From NCBI RefSeq assembly GCF_900637055.1, contig NZ_LR134338.1, positions 2,676,001 through 2,740,000 on the forward strand: a stretch of 64,000 nt of DNA. The letters run 5' to 3'. Source of the stretch: Brevibacillus brevis (lineage in GTDB: Bacteria; Bacillota; Bacilli; Brevibacillales; Brevibacillaceae). Under the pieces are notes generated by a model, which saw only the letters and a program-made list of their open reading frames with translations, did no database searches and had not been told where the DNA came from. The first letter of the stretch is position 1. Every line of letters begins with the position of its first letter. The translations under genes were made by a program, and so were the position numbers. Shown here in pieces: positions 42,026 to 53,800 of this stretch.

Positions 42026-45000
42026 ATGCGCCAGGATAAGAAGCAATTGAAGGTGGAATATCCTTTAAGTCATCCACAAAAGCGTATCTGGTATACGGAA
42101 AAATTACATCCGCAGCTTCCCATCCATACGTTAGGGGGGATGGTGCGGGTTCAAGGAAAGGTGAAACTGGATGTTCTGGAAGCGGCCATTCACCTGTTCA
42201 TTCAAAAGAACGATGCTTTGCGCCTCAACTATCAGGAGGAAGAAACAGTCCTTCAATACGTTGGAGAGTACGAACCACAGCCATTGCAGGTGTTTGATTT
42301 CAGACAGGAACCGGATGCCCCTGATCGGTGCAGACAATTCCTGCAAGCTTTGTTTGCAAAACCATTTTCGATCGGACAGGAGCCTCTATTTTACTTTTGT
42401 CTGATTCAACTGAGTGACGAAGAAGCCGGATATTTTGTAAAGTTTCACCATTTGATTGCTGATGGTTGGTCCATCTCCATTATGACAGAACAAATTGCTC
42501 ACTATTATGACACGTTGTTGGCAGGCGGTACCGTTCATGTAGGAGATGAACACGCTTATCAAGCTTTTGTCGAAAGGGAGCATGCCTATTCTCTGTCTGA
42601 GAGATTTGAAAAGGACAAGCGATACTGGCGGGACAAGTTTCAGAGCTTGCCGGTGATCACGACACTACAAAAGGCAACGGATACTACCGAAGGCAAGCGC
42701 AAAGTCTATGCATTCAACCGTGAAGATTCGACAAGAATACGCGAGTTTGCAAACCAGATGAAATGCTCGCTAAATTCCATGTTTGTGGCTCTCGTCAGTC
42801 TTTACCTTCAGCGTTGTACGAGGCAAGAAGAAATCGTGATCGGTACGCCGCTGTTAAACCGTTCAGGCAAAGTGGAGCGCAAAATATTCGGGATGTTTAC
42901 CAGCACCATGCCATTTCGTCTGGCAGTTCCGATGGAAATGGATGCTTTCGATTATGTCAAATATGTCAACAGGGAATTGACTTCCTGTTTTTTTCATCAG
43001 AAATATCCGTACGATTTGCTGGCTCAAGAGTTGGAATTGAAGAAACATGGCTATGACAGCCTGTTTCAGATTTGTGTAAATTATTACAGCACGCAGCTGC
43101 CCTTCACCCTTGGCGGGTACCCCGTGACGAATGAGGAGTTTTACAACGGTCACCAGTTGTATTCGCTCCAAGTCATTATCAGGGAATGGGCTACAGATGA
43201 ACGATTGACGCTGGAATTGGATTATAAGATCGCCGAGTACACGGAAAATGATGTTGATCGAATAGCGGATCATCTCGTAAGGCTGCTCAATCAGATGATC
43301 ACGACTCCAGAAGTACCGCTGTCCAATCTGAACTTCCTTGCTGACGAAGAGTTGGCACTACAACTCAAAACGTGGAACGATACAGCGGCTTCTTATCCCA
43401 GCCAGAAGACAGTAGTCCAGTTGTTTGAAGAGCAAGTAAAACGCTCACCACAGGGAGTTGCATTGGAGTCAGAGGGGCGCATACTGACATTTTACGAACT
43501 GCAGGATCAAGTGAATCGACTCGCCCAGTCGTTGCGAATCCGAGGAGTTGGTCCTGGGGTAATTGTCGCACTGCTGGCAGATCATTCGCCAGAGATGATC
43601 ATCGGGTTGCTGGGAGTGCTAAAAGCGGGCGGTGCTTACCTTCCGATTGACCCTCAACTCCCTTCTCAGCGTATCGAATATCTGCTGTCTGATTCTGGAG
43701 CGGACCTGTTGCTTCGTCACACCTCGCGAACAGAAGATATTTCGTGGTCCAAAGAAATTCTGGAGCTCGGTGATTCGTCCCTGTATTTAAATGATGGCGC
43801 GTTCCTGGAGTCGGTTAATCAGCCAGATGATTTGGCCTATGTCATTTATACATCGGGCTCTACCGGAAATCCGAAGGGAGTCATGGTTACTCATCGGGGG
43901 TTAGTCAACTATATTTCGTGGGCGAAAGACCGCTATCTCTCCTGTCCAGAAGAAGCGTTTGCTTTTTATTCCTCACTAGCATTTGATTTGACGGTTACGT
44001 CCATTTTTTGCCCGCTGGTAAAGGGAAACCGGATGGTTATCTATCCGCACTCCGATTCAGAGTTTGTGTTATCGCGCATCTTTAGCGACGGACGTTCCCA
44101 TGTAGTAAAGCTCACGCCCGCCCATCTGTTTTTGCTGCAAGAAATCGATCTGCCTACAACTACGGTAAAGAGAGTGATAGTGGGCGGCGAGGACTTGAAG
44201 GTGAGTCTGGCTGAGGCGATTCATTCGAAATGGAACGGACAAATCGAAATTCTCAATGAGTATGGACCTACTGAGACTGTAGTCGGTTGCATGATCTATC
44301 AATTTGATCCAGAGACCGATGTCGAGGGTTCTGTGCCGATTGGACATCCGATCAATAACGTGCAGCTTTACATTTTAGATTCATATGGGAAACCAATCCC
44401 GATCGGATCGACAGGAGAGTTATTTATTTCGGGAGATAGTGTGGCACGCGGGTATCTTAACCGCGAGGAGCTGACTCAAGAGCGTTTCCTACCCGATCCG
44501 TTTCAGCCAGGTAAAGTAATGTACAAGACGGGCGATCTGGTTCGCTATCGGCCAAATGGAGTCATGGAGTATCTGGGGCGGGCTGACTATCAGGTGAAGA
44601 TTCATGGTTACCGCATTGAATTGGGTGAAATTGAACAGCAGCTACTAGGGCATTCTTCTGTGCGTGAGGCTGTGGTGATCGATCGCATAGATACGTGGGG
44701 GCGTAAGTACCTTTGTGCTTATTTGATCACGGAAACATCTTTCCGGGAAAAAGAGCTCCGCGAAGAACTTGCAGGTCGATTGCCCGCATACATGATCCCT
44801 TCGCAAATCGTGCAGCTTGAACAGTTTCCGCTGACCTCAAATGGCAAGGTAGATCGAAAACAGCTTCCCGAACCTGTCATTGAACGAAAAAGTGGGGAGG
44901 ATGAAACTAGTCCTCGTGACGAGTTTGACAAGCTATTGGTTGAAGTGTATGAGGATGTGCTTGGTCATTTACCGTTTGGGCTGCATGACCCGTTTTCCCA

Positions 45001-46531
45001 ACTAGGGGGGGATTCGATCAAGGCGATTCAGGTTTCCTATCGATTGCATCAGCGAGGAATCAAGATTCCGGTAAGAGACATCTTGATTTACGACACGATT
45101 GCAGAACTAAAAGCGAGAAGTGACTGGAGCTGGGGAGTGGAACAGATCTCACAAGAGCCGTGTACGGGTGAGTTGCCGTCATCTCCCATCGTTTCGTGGT
45201 TTTTGTCACAACAGTTCCGCAATGCTGATCATTGGAACCAGTCGTTGCTCCTTGAAAGCAAAGAAAGAGTAACGCTAGAGGAGTTTGAAGCGAGTCTGTC
45301 TGCACTGGTTACCCATCACGATTGTCTACGACTCAATTACTCTGCAAAAGAAGGGAAGCTCTTTTACAATGAGCGCCACCTTACCAACCGGGTGTCAGTG
45401 TCTTGCGTCGACCTTTCTTCCTTACCGCAAGAAGAACAGGAGAGTAGAATGCTTGAGGTGATGAGAGATTGCGCTGTGAGCTTCAAGCTGGAAGAATCAT
45501 TGCTGTTTACCGGTTGTCTCTTTGAATTAGGTCCCGATCGACCTCAACGATTGTTTTTGACGGCCCATCATCTTGTTGTGGACGGTGTCTCCTGGAGGAT
45601 TCTGCTGGAGGATTTGATGAGCGCATTGGCCAGTCTGAAACGTAATGAGCCGATTGTCTTACCGGATAAAACACATTCGATGCAAGCTTGGATAAAGGAA
45701 GTCTCCGCCTTTTACCAGTCGGATCAGGCAAGCAAAGAAAAAGCATATTGGGACATGTTTTCCATCCCGGAAGACAAACTTCCAACTGATTACGATTTTG
45801 GCGAAGACTTGGTAGAATACAGCGCTACTTCTACACGCACACTTTCAGCCGAGATCACGTCACGACTGTTGACAACGGCTAACCGAATGTTCAACACGGG
45901 TCCCCAAGACCTATTGGTTGCAGCACTTACCCGGACATTGTCTGAAGTGTTTGAGAGAGAGCGTCTCTTACTGGTAATGGAGTCGCATGGGCGTGAGTCT
46001 TCTATTCATGCGATGAACGTAACCAGAACAGTAGGATGGTTTACCAGCATGTATCCTGTTTTGTTCGAAACGAATGCATCCAATCGGACCGATCACCTGA
46101 AAGAGGTAAAGGAGAAGTTGCGCCAGATTCCGATGGGTGGGCTTGGATTTGGCTGGCTAAAACCTCAACTGCTCGCGGCCGAGGAAAAGTCCCATGTTCG
46201 TTTCAATTATCTGGGAACCGTTGATAATCAACGGAGTGATGATCTGGTTCTACTGGGAGGAAACTTGGCGGTTGATGCCGGAGTGGGTAATCATTTGACA
46301 GCACTGCTTGATGTGGCTGCTCTCATTCGACAAGGAGAACTTCAGGTTTCGGTTACGTACAGCTTGCGCAAGTATCGTGAGGAGACCATAGAGAAGTTAC
46401 TTGCGTTGTTTTTCAGTGAATTGGAGCAGCTCATTGATCATTGCTGCCGTCAAGAGGTTCCTGAATTTACTCCATCGGATTTCGAAGATGTGGAATTGAC
46501 ACAAAAAGAACTGGATTTGCTGTTTGGTTAA
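42026..46531 (+). CDS. NRPS initiation protein: starter C - A(Asn) - T - E
   Basis: A 1501-residue synthetase. Residues 1-440 are a starter condensation domain (PLSHPQKRIWYTEKL, as in surfactin-type lipoinitiation; HHLIADG at 141). The adenylation domain reads D235 L236 T239 K278 I299 G301 E322 V330 G331, nearly the published asparagine code DLTKLGEVGK. The carrier domain has its Ser at about 997 in LGGDSIKAIQ, the form seen before epimerases. An epimerisation domain follows (HHLVVDGVSWRILLEDL). The C-terminal VELTQKELDLLFG looks like a COM donor. The protein should make N-acyl-D-Asn. ATG 42026 follows AAGGGGGGAT. Confidence 0.88.
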   Translation: MRQDKKQLKVEYPLSHPQKRIWYTEKLHPQLPIHTLGGMVRVQGKVKLDVLEAAIHLFIQKNDALRLNYQEEETVLQYVGEYEPQPLQVFDFRQEPDAPDRCRQFLQALFAKPFSIGQEPLFYFCLIQLSDEEAGYFVKFHHLIADGWSISIMTEQIAHYYDTLLAGGTVHVGDEHAYQAFVEREHAYSLSERFEKDKRYWRDKFQSLPVITTLQKATDTTEGKRKVYAFNREDSTRIREFANQMKCSLNSMFVALVSLYLQRCTRQEEIVIGTPLLNRSGKVERKIFGMFTSTMPFRLAVPMEMDAFDYVKYVNRELTSCFFHQKYPYDLLAQELELKKHGYDSLFQICVNYYSTQLPFTLGGYPVTNEEFYNGHQLYSLQVIIREWATDERLTLELDYKIAEYTENDVDRIADHLVRLLNQMITTPEVPLSNLNFLADEELALQLKTWNDTAASYPSQKTVVQLFEEQVKRSPQGVALESEGRILTFYELQDQVNRLAQSLRIRGVGPGVIVALLADHSPEMIIGLLGVLKAGGAYLPIDPQLPSQRIEYLLSDSGADLLLRHTSRTEDISWSKEILELGDSSLYLNDGAFLESVNQPDDLAYVIYTSGSTGNPKGVMVTHRGLVNYISWAKDRYLSCPEEAFAFYSSLAFDLTVTSIFCPLVKGNRMVIYPHSDSEFVLSRIFSDGRSHVVKLTPAHLFLLQEIDLPTTTVKRVIVGGEDLKVSLAEAIHSKWNGQIEILNEYGPTETVVGCMIYQFDPETDVEGSVPIGHPINNVQLYILDSYGKPIPIGSTGELFISGDSVARGYLNREELTQERFLPDPFQPGKVMYKTGDLVRYRPNGVMEYLGRADYQVKIHGYRIELGEIEQQLLGHSSVREAVVIDRIDTWGRKYLCAYLITETSFREKELREELAGRLPAYMIPSQIVQLEQFPLTSNGKVDRKQLPEPVIERKSGEDETSPRDEFDKLLVEVYEDVLGHLPFGLHDPFSQLGGDSIKAIQVSYRLHQRGIKIPVRDILIYDTIAELKARSDWSWGVEQISQEPCTGELPSSPIVSWFLSQQFRNADHWNQSLLLESKERVTLEEFEASLSALVTHHDCLRLNYSAKEGKLFYNERHLTNRVSVSCVDLSSLPQEEQESRMLEVMRDCAVSFKLEESLLFTGCLFELGPDRPQRLFLTAHHLVVDGVSWRILLEDLMSALASLKRNEPIVLPDKTHSMQAWIKEVSAFYQSDQASKEKAYWDMFSIPEDKLPTDYDFGEDLVEYSATSTRTLSAEITSRLLTTANRMFNTGPQDLLVAALTRTLSEVFERERLLLVMESHGRESSIHAMNVTRTVGWFTSMYPVLFETNASNRTDHLKEVKEKLRQIPMGGLGFGWLKPQLLAAEEKSHVRFNYLGTVDNQRSDDLVLLGGNLAVDAGVGNHLTALLDVAALIRQGELQVSVTYSLRKYREETIEKLLALFFSELEQLIDHCCRQEVPEFTPSDFEDVELTQKELDLLFG

Positions 46532-46609
46532 CAAGCGAATCACATGCTTGACCGAGTGTTTCGAGAAAGCAAAGAAGAAGAGTGTGTATGAATGACGGGA
46601 GGGATTACA

Positions 46610-47857
46610 TTGAGTGTTAAGGTATTGATGGGAAAAAAAGGATTTGAGGAGTTCGCAACAATTGTCGGCTTTACAGAAGCAGAGAAGGAAGAGCGCAGTG
46701 CATTACTGGAGCAGTCTTATATGCCATTCAAGGTGACTCGCTATTATGCCGAGTTGATTGCGAGTCAATCAGAGCCATATCGTACCCAGATGATCAATAT
46801 CGTGCTTCCGCCACCGGGAGAGAAGCCCTATAAGGGCCGCTTTGATCCATATGGGAACAAGTCGTACCGTCAAGATGAAACAGCTTTCCTGCAACACAAG
46901 TACAAAAAGACATTGTTGCTTCACATCGACGACTTTTGTATTGCCAACTGCCAGTTCTGCTATAAAGTGAACGAAATCCGCCACGAGGATATTGGGTACA
47001 CCAATATTATGGAAAAAGCAGAAAGGGCAGTGCAGTATTTGGAAGCTCATCCGTACATCGATAATGTTCTCTTTACCGGTGGAGATCCTGCTTCCTTCCG
47101 TAAAAGCTCTGACCTAATCAAGCTGATTAGCACTCTATTGAGTGTGAAGAGTATTCGACTCGTTCGCTTTGCCACCAAGGCACTGGCCTATGATCCCGCT
47201 CGTTTTCTCGACGGAGAGCTGCTAGCGTTTTTTGACCAAGTAAGACAGACGCCCGGCAAGCAGGTAAGTGTGATTTCCCAGTTCAACCATCCCGGTGAAA
47301 TAAGCGACGTTTCGATTCAAGCAACACAAGCGCTGCTATCCGTCGGTGTACAGATTCGCGGACAGCCTGCCATCATTCTTGGCGTGAACGATTCTGTCGA
47401 GACTTTGATTGACTTGCAGCGCAAGTTTCTCGATAATCGCATCATTTCGTATTATTTGACAGTGTTTATGCCAGTCAGGGGAGTCGAGCAGTATGCGATT
47501 CCTCTGGACGAGGCGTTCCGGAATGTGGCCGAGTCCAAACGCAATCTGGGTGGTTTGGAGAAAAAAGGGGTACTTCTTACTTCGCACGACTTTGGAAAAT
47601 TAGAGATTTGCGGCTTTTATCCGACAGCCGAGCGCCCTGAAAAAATTATTTTGAAATGGCATCAAGCGGTCGGACCAGACTATCTTCCAGAGCGGTTGAA
47701 GGAATTAATCCCAACCCGTTCAGAAGACCTGATGATTTTGGACTACAAGCAGGGAGAGATGTACTGCCTCGACCATGTATTCGAACACAATGGCTTGCCG
47801 TACGTGAATGCAGATGGGGAGATCGTGGAAAACCTGCCGAGTGAAGCTGTTCGGTAA
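46610..47857 (+). CDS. KamA-like radical SAM enzyme (amino acid 2,3-aminomutase family)
   Basis: A 415-residue radical SAM protein. The cluster motif is CIANCQFC (Cx3Cx2C). The barrel is lysine-2,3-aminomutase-like: VLFTGGDPASF, SQFNHPGEIS, and GQPAIILGVNDSVETLIDLQ. Lys330 in DFGKLEI aligns with the PLP lysine of KamA, though the glycine-rich stretch is reduced. The position of the KamA Asp that binds the lysine epsilon-amine (YxCD) reads FMPV, so lysine is probably not the substrate. TTG 46610 follows GGGAGGG and is preferred to ATG 46592. It likely makes a beta-amino acid for this synthetase. Confidence 0.75.
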   Translation: MSVKVLMGKKGFEEFATIVGFTEAEKEERSALLEQSYMPFKVTRYYAELIASQSEPYRTQMINIVLPPPGEKPYKGRFDPYGNKSYRQDETAFLQHKYKKTLLLHIDDFCIANCQFCYKVNEIRHEDIGYTNIMEKAERAVQYLEAHPYIDNVLFTGGDPASFRKSSDLIKLISTLLSVKSIRLVRFATKALAYDPARFLDGELLAFFDQVRQTPGKQVSVISQFNHPGEISDVSIQATQALLSVGVQIRGQPAIILGVNDSVETLIDLQRKFLDNRIISYYLTVFMPVRGVEQYAIPLDEAFRNVAESKRNLGGLEKKGVLLTSHDFGKLEICGFYPTAERPEKIILKWHQAVGPDYLPERLKELIPTRSEDLMILDYKQGEMYCLDHVFEHNGLPYVNADGEIVENLPSEAVR

Positions 47858-47878
47858 GGGAGTCAGGAGAGAAAAATT

Positions 47879-50800
47879 GTGATGAACAAGATCGACAAAA
47901 ACAATATAGCTGACATTTTGCCGTTAAGTCCAACGCAGGAGGGCATGCTGTTTTATTACCGACTCCAAAAGGATTCCAATCTGTATTTTGAACAGCATCG
48001 GCTAACTCTTCGTGGGAAGTTTCAGCTGGAGTTGTTTACGCAGGCTGTTACGATGGCGTTTGAGGCCAATGAAATGCTTCGTACGGTTTTTCGCTGGGAG
48101 GGGCTTCAAGCCCCTGTCCAGCTGATTCTCAAGCAAAAGACAGTGGAGATTCCTTATTTCGATTGGAGCGAGTTACCATCTGGAGCGCGTGAAAGAAAAC
48201 TGTCTGCTTTGTTGTCACAGGACAAGCAAACACCTTTCACGCTTGAGTTGGGCAATACCATTCGCATTCAAGTAGTAAGGATGGAGTTGTATCGTTATGA
48301 AGTCATATGGTCATTTCATCACATTCTCATGGACGGATGGAGTTCCGGCATTCTCCTAAGAGAGATATTTACAGCATATGGACAATTGTGCTCGGGGCTG
48401 TCCCCTGCGATCAAGCAGAAGGCGAAATACAAAGAGTATCTGCGTTTTCTAAAAGAAGCATCGAAAGAACAGTCGTTATCGTATTGGAAAGATTCCTTAC
48501 AAGGAATTAGCTCTCCTACGCCACTTCCCTATATGCGGGATCGCAACGAAGAGCAGCGGTATTCTTCTTATCATCTTCGACTCAGCCGAGCGCTTACGGA
48601 AAAATTGGAGGAAACATCCAAGCGTTACCGCGTGACAATCAGCACAGTATTGCAAGCCGCATGGGGTATTTTGCTGCAAAAATACAGCGATACGCGGGAT
48701 GCTCTTTTTGAAATGGCGTACGCCGGACGTCCTGCCGATCTCACTGGAGTAGAGGAAATCGTCGGCCTCTTCATCAAGACGTATCCGCTTCGGGTCAAAC
48801 GGACAGAAACGACAACAGTCAAAGATCTGCTGGGTGTCATGATGGAAGAACAGCACCAGATGGCCCCGCATTTGTACGTGCCATCGATTGAGTTGAAAAA
48901 CTGCTCAGAGATGGATGCACAAACTCCTTTGGCGCACAGTTTGTTTGTTTTCCAAAACTATCCCATCGACAAGACACTGGCCGGATTGGAACTTGACTTC
49001 GAGTTGGAGAATATCACTTCACATGAAACAACCGATTATCCAATGGTGCTGGAAGTAACACCAGGTGATGAATGGACAGTCCATGTCAACTACCAGGCAT
49101 GGAAGTTTCAAGCGAAGGAAATCGAACGCCTGGCGCTTCACTATCTGAGCCTTCTCGAGCAGATTGCGACTGATCCGGATCAAGAAATTCGTGACCTTAC
49201 CTTGCTCAGTGATCGTGAGCGGCACGAGATGATCGAGGAACAGATGAAAGTCGTGCCAGTTCCAAGCAACTACTGCGTGCACGAGTTGATTGATCAAGCG
49301 GCAGAAAAAACACCGGATGCAGTTGCGCTTGTACAAGGTAAGCAGACTGTGACCTACAAGGAGTTACAAGAGCAAGCGAATCGCCTGTCTTGGGCTCTGC
49401 AAAAGGAGGTGACAGATGCAGGCCGACCGATAGTTATCATGTGTGATCGTTCCCCTGAGATGATTACCGCACTGCTGGCTATCCTCAAAGCTGGGTGTTA
49501 CTATGTCCCGCTTGATCCAGACTTGCCAAAAGCGCGAATTGAACAGATCGTAAGCCAGATTCAGCCTGTTCTGATTGTGACAGAGGGCAGCTATCTGGAA
49601 CTCGTCGCTGACTTGCAAACAAGGGTGTTTCGTCTGGATGAACCAGCATGCTGGGCACAGGAATTAACTCAAACACCACAGCGAAAAGCGGCACCTTCGA
49701 GTACGGCTTATGCCATCTTTACTTCTGGTTCGACAGGTACGCCAAAAGGTGTGCGTGTAAAGCATGATCAATTAATCAACGCTCTTTGGTGGCACATTGA
49801 ATTTGTCGGGTTCGGAGAGCAGACGAGAACGTTGCAGATCGCCACATTGACTTTTGACGCATCGGTTGTCGAGATTTTCTGCACACTGATCAGCGGCGGT
49901 ACCCTTTGCTTGTTGCAGCGACATGAAAACAAGTCCCCGCAAAAGCTTGCGGCTGCCATCGAGAGCCAACAAGCAAACGTGATACTCGTCGTCCCTACGA
50001 TGTATCACGCTTTGCTTGACCACGTGGCTGATGGCTCGCTCGATTCGATTCAAAAAGTGCTGTGTACAGGAGAGATGCTGTCTTCTTCGTTAGTAGAACG
50101 ACATGCAGCCTTGGTGCCTCAAGCACAGATGTACAACTTGTATGGCCCAACGGAAAATAGTATCTCGGCATCTGGGTATTGTGTACCGCGACAAGGGCCT
50201 TTTGAAAATCCGCTTCCGATTGGACATCCAAGTTACAACGTTCGTGTCTTTCTTCTGGACCAAGATTTTCATCTATTGCCCAAAGGGGTAATAGGAGAAA
50301 TGTATGTAGGCGGGATGGGAGTAACGGAAGGTTACATCGCTGACGAGGAAAGAACCAGAGCGTCCTATATACTGACCCCGTATGGCAGGCTTTATCGTAC
50401 AGGAGACTTGGCTTGTTGGACGGATGAAGGACATCTGCAATATTTTGGTCGCAAGGATTTCCAAATTAAGATTCGCGGCAACCGCGTTGAATTGGAAGAA
50501 ATTGAAGCTGTCCTGCGCCGTCAGCCTGGTGTCAGGGAAGCAGCAGTAGTGGCCATTCAGGAGTCAAAACGCGATCCTTATCTGGTGGCATGCTTGGCCG
50601 CGATGCAACCGATTGAGGAACATGTTCTGCGAGAAGCAGTGCTGACTTATCTGCCTGATTACATGCTACCTGCCATTTTCGTCCATCTTGATGCCTTGCC
50701 TCGGACGCAGAGTGGAAAAGTAGACAAGACTGCCTTGCAACGTCTGGATTATACGCAGTATCGCACGGGAAAGGAAGAGGCCCCGGCAGATGAACTTGAG

Positions 50801-53800
50801 CAGCAATTGGCTCAAATATGGCGAGAACTTTTGGCAGTCGAAAAAATAAGCGTGCACGATCATTTTTTCTCGCTAGGAGGCCACTCGCTAAAGGCCGCTC
50901 AACTCGTGACCAGATTGCAAAAAGAGAGAAAAACAGACATCACGATCAGGGATGTATTCCAGACCCCGACCATTCGACAATTAGCTGACCGCATCAGGGG
51001 TAGACAGCCGATATCCTACGCGCCGATTGACCGGGCAAGTAAAGCCGAGAGATACAGGGCTTCGTCTTCACAGAAACGCATTTTCGTGATGCATGGAATA
51101 GAAGGGGAAAGCACCAGCTACAACATGTCGGGTGTAATCGCGGTGAACGGTCATCTGGATGTAAGTCGAGTGAAAAGTGTGTTTAAGGATATCATCCAAA
51201 GGCATGAGGCATTCCGAACTTCGTTTGCGGTACAGGATGGAGAAGTGTATCAGTACATCAGCGACAATCTGCCATTTGAGATCAAAACGATTCATAGCGA
51301 CGGCAGGACATTGGACGAACTGATGGAAGACTTCCGGCAATCTTTTGATTTGACGAAAGCCCCTCTCCTTCAGGTTTGCCTAGTCGAGGTCACAGCTACT
51401 CAGCATTATCTGCTGTTCAACTCTCATCATATTATTTTGGATGGCATTTCACTGAATGTGTTAATGGAAGACTTCGCTAGATTGTATGTGGGTGAAGAGC
51501 TGCCTGCACTGCCCATTCAATACAAGGACTACGCCGAATGGCAGTGGCAGAAGCGGGGGAGCGAGCAGTGGAATCAGCAGGAAAAATACTGGGTGGACAC
51601 TTTTAGTGACCGAGTCCCGCTCATGTCTTTTCCGCTGGATTATCCGCGTCCTTCTGTTAAGACATTCCAGGGAGATCACCATACGTTTTTTATTACTGAT
51701 TCTACGTACGGTGATTTGCATGCATTTGCCAAACAGAACGAAGTGACTGTCCATGCTGTTTTGATGTCGGCTTATTACGTGTTACTGATGAAATACACGT
51801 CTCAGGAAGATTTCGTTGTCGGTTCTCTGGTAGCTGGACGAAACCATCCCGATTTGGAGCGAATCGTCGGCGTCTTTATCAACTTCCTGCCGATACGCAA
51901 TCGTCCTCGTGCCGATCTTGTGTATACCGATTTTGTACAAGAGGTGCAGCGCAGTCTGCTACTGGCCTACGAACATCAGGAGTATCCGTTTGAAGAGATC
52001 GTTGCTCGTAGCGCCGCAGGCATCCAGCAAACGCAAAACCCATTATTTGATACGATGCTGATCTTCCATAACCAACGGGAGCAGGAAGTCCGGTTTACAG
52101 TGGGCGACGTGCAATTTGAAGAGGTTCCGCATGAATCGAAGACGTCGAAGCTTGACTTTAAGCTGGATATTACACCACTCACTGATCAATTCAGGTGCGT
52201 GCTTGAATACGATACCCAGTTGTTTAAAGCCCAGACAATGGAAGGCTTCGCTGACAACTATTTGCGTGTACTGGCAGCGCTTCTGAAGCATCCAAAACAG
52301 CGATTGGATGATGTTGACATCGTCCCACATCAAACAGAAAAAGAGGGCGTGATGAACCGCCTTCATCATGTCGGAGTTGCAGTTCCAGAACTGGGCCCGG
52401 CTCAAATCATGTATGGCACTCTCGGATTTGATGCAAGCGATTCACTGCATGATCCAGAACAAAACGTGTATCTATCCATGTGCATGAAACCGGGATGTGT
52501 GCCAATCGAGCTAATTGCGCCTGTCGATGAAACGTCACCTTGCGTTCGTTTGTTGGAAGAGAAGGGGACGGGTCCGTACCATCTATGCTTTTCCATTTCC
52601 AATATCGATCAATTTTTGAAAAAGTTAGTTGACTCTGGTTTCCAATACGATTTGGTCAGCCCACCAAAGCCAGCAGTACTTTTCAATCATAGACTCGTTG
52701 CCTTTCTCTTTCTGGAATCAGTAGGATTGATTGAACTTGTAGAGAGCGAGGACAGGAAGCATGACGAATGGCAAAGCAGCGACCAGCAATCTGCTGTCCG
52801 GTTGCTTACATCAGATGCTGAAAAGGCACTGTCGTTCTTTACATTCCTGGGCTACCGGGTTCACGAGAAATACCTGGATCGGCAATCGCAAGCCAGTATC
52901 ATCACACTGGGCAAAGCGAGAGAGAGTAGCATCCAGTTAGTCGAGCCTCGAATCGAGCACTCACAAGAACAACGGGAGCTCATGAAAAGTGGTTGTGGCG
53001 TTTACCAAATCGAGGATCGGGTAGCGAATCTGACTGAACGGATCGACACCTTGATAGCGTGCGGCATCCCCGTTTCTTTTGCAGACCGGGCTGGACGTAA
53101 TCTGCAACTGACAGATGCCCCCTACCTACTTTTGACTGACGGGAAATCAGCCGTAGAAAGACCTAAGCCGATTCTAGGCGAGTTTCATTCGGGAACAGCG
53201 CCCATCTATTCCTTCGTTCAGGAACGTTTGCTGAAGCAGGAACAAGAGAATGGGATTGTGGCTGTCAGATGTTTTGACATCGAGCTTCGGAGCAGAATCG
53301 AACTGTCGTATATGCAGCAAGCTTGGCAAGCTCTCGTGCGACGTTTTCCTCAGTTGTCGCCCCAAGGCTTATCAGAACCGATTCCGCTTGGGCTTTGTGA
53401 TTTACAGGAGAAAAGCGAGGCAGAGGCGACGGGATGGTTGCGTGAACGATTGACTGCCGAGCAGAAGAGGTCTTTTGAGGACAAATCAGGATGTTTGGCT
53501 CGTTTTGAACTGATAAAGCTGGCTGCTGACCGCTATCGGTTGATTGGAAGTATACACAGTTCCTTAAGTGATTGGCGAGGTCTCGGACTCCTCCTGGAAG
53601 AATGGGAGGCTCTGTATCAGGCCATTGCAGAAGGGCATGAACCATCGCCGGAAGAACAGCCTCGCTACGAAGCATTCGCTGTTTGGCAGAAAAAAATGCT
53701 TTATTACGGGCATCTCGAGGTCCAACGTCACGAGTGGTTGACAGCAGCAAATCCACAATCTGCTCAACCATTTGGTACGGGTGGGGTAGCGAAGCGACAA

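Noticed and set aside
53265..53771. 168-codon minus-strand frame inside the NRPS gene
   Set aside because: It mirrors the coding frame of the synthetase and has no recognisable protein features.
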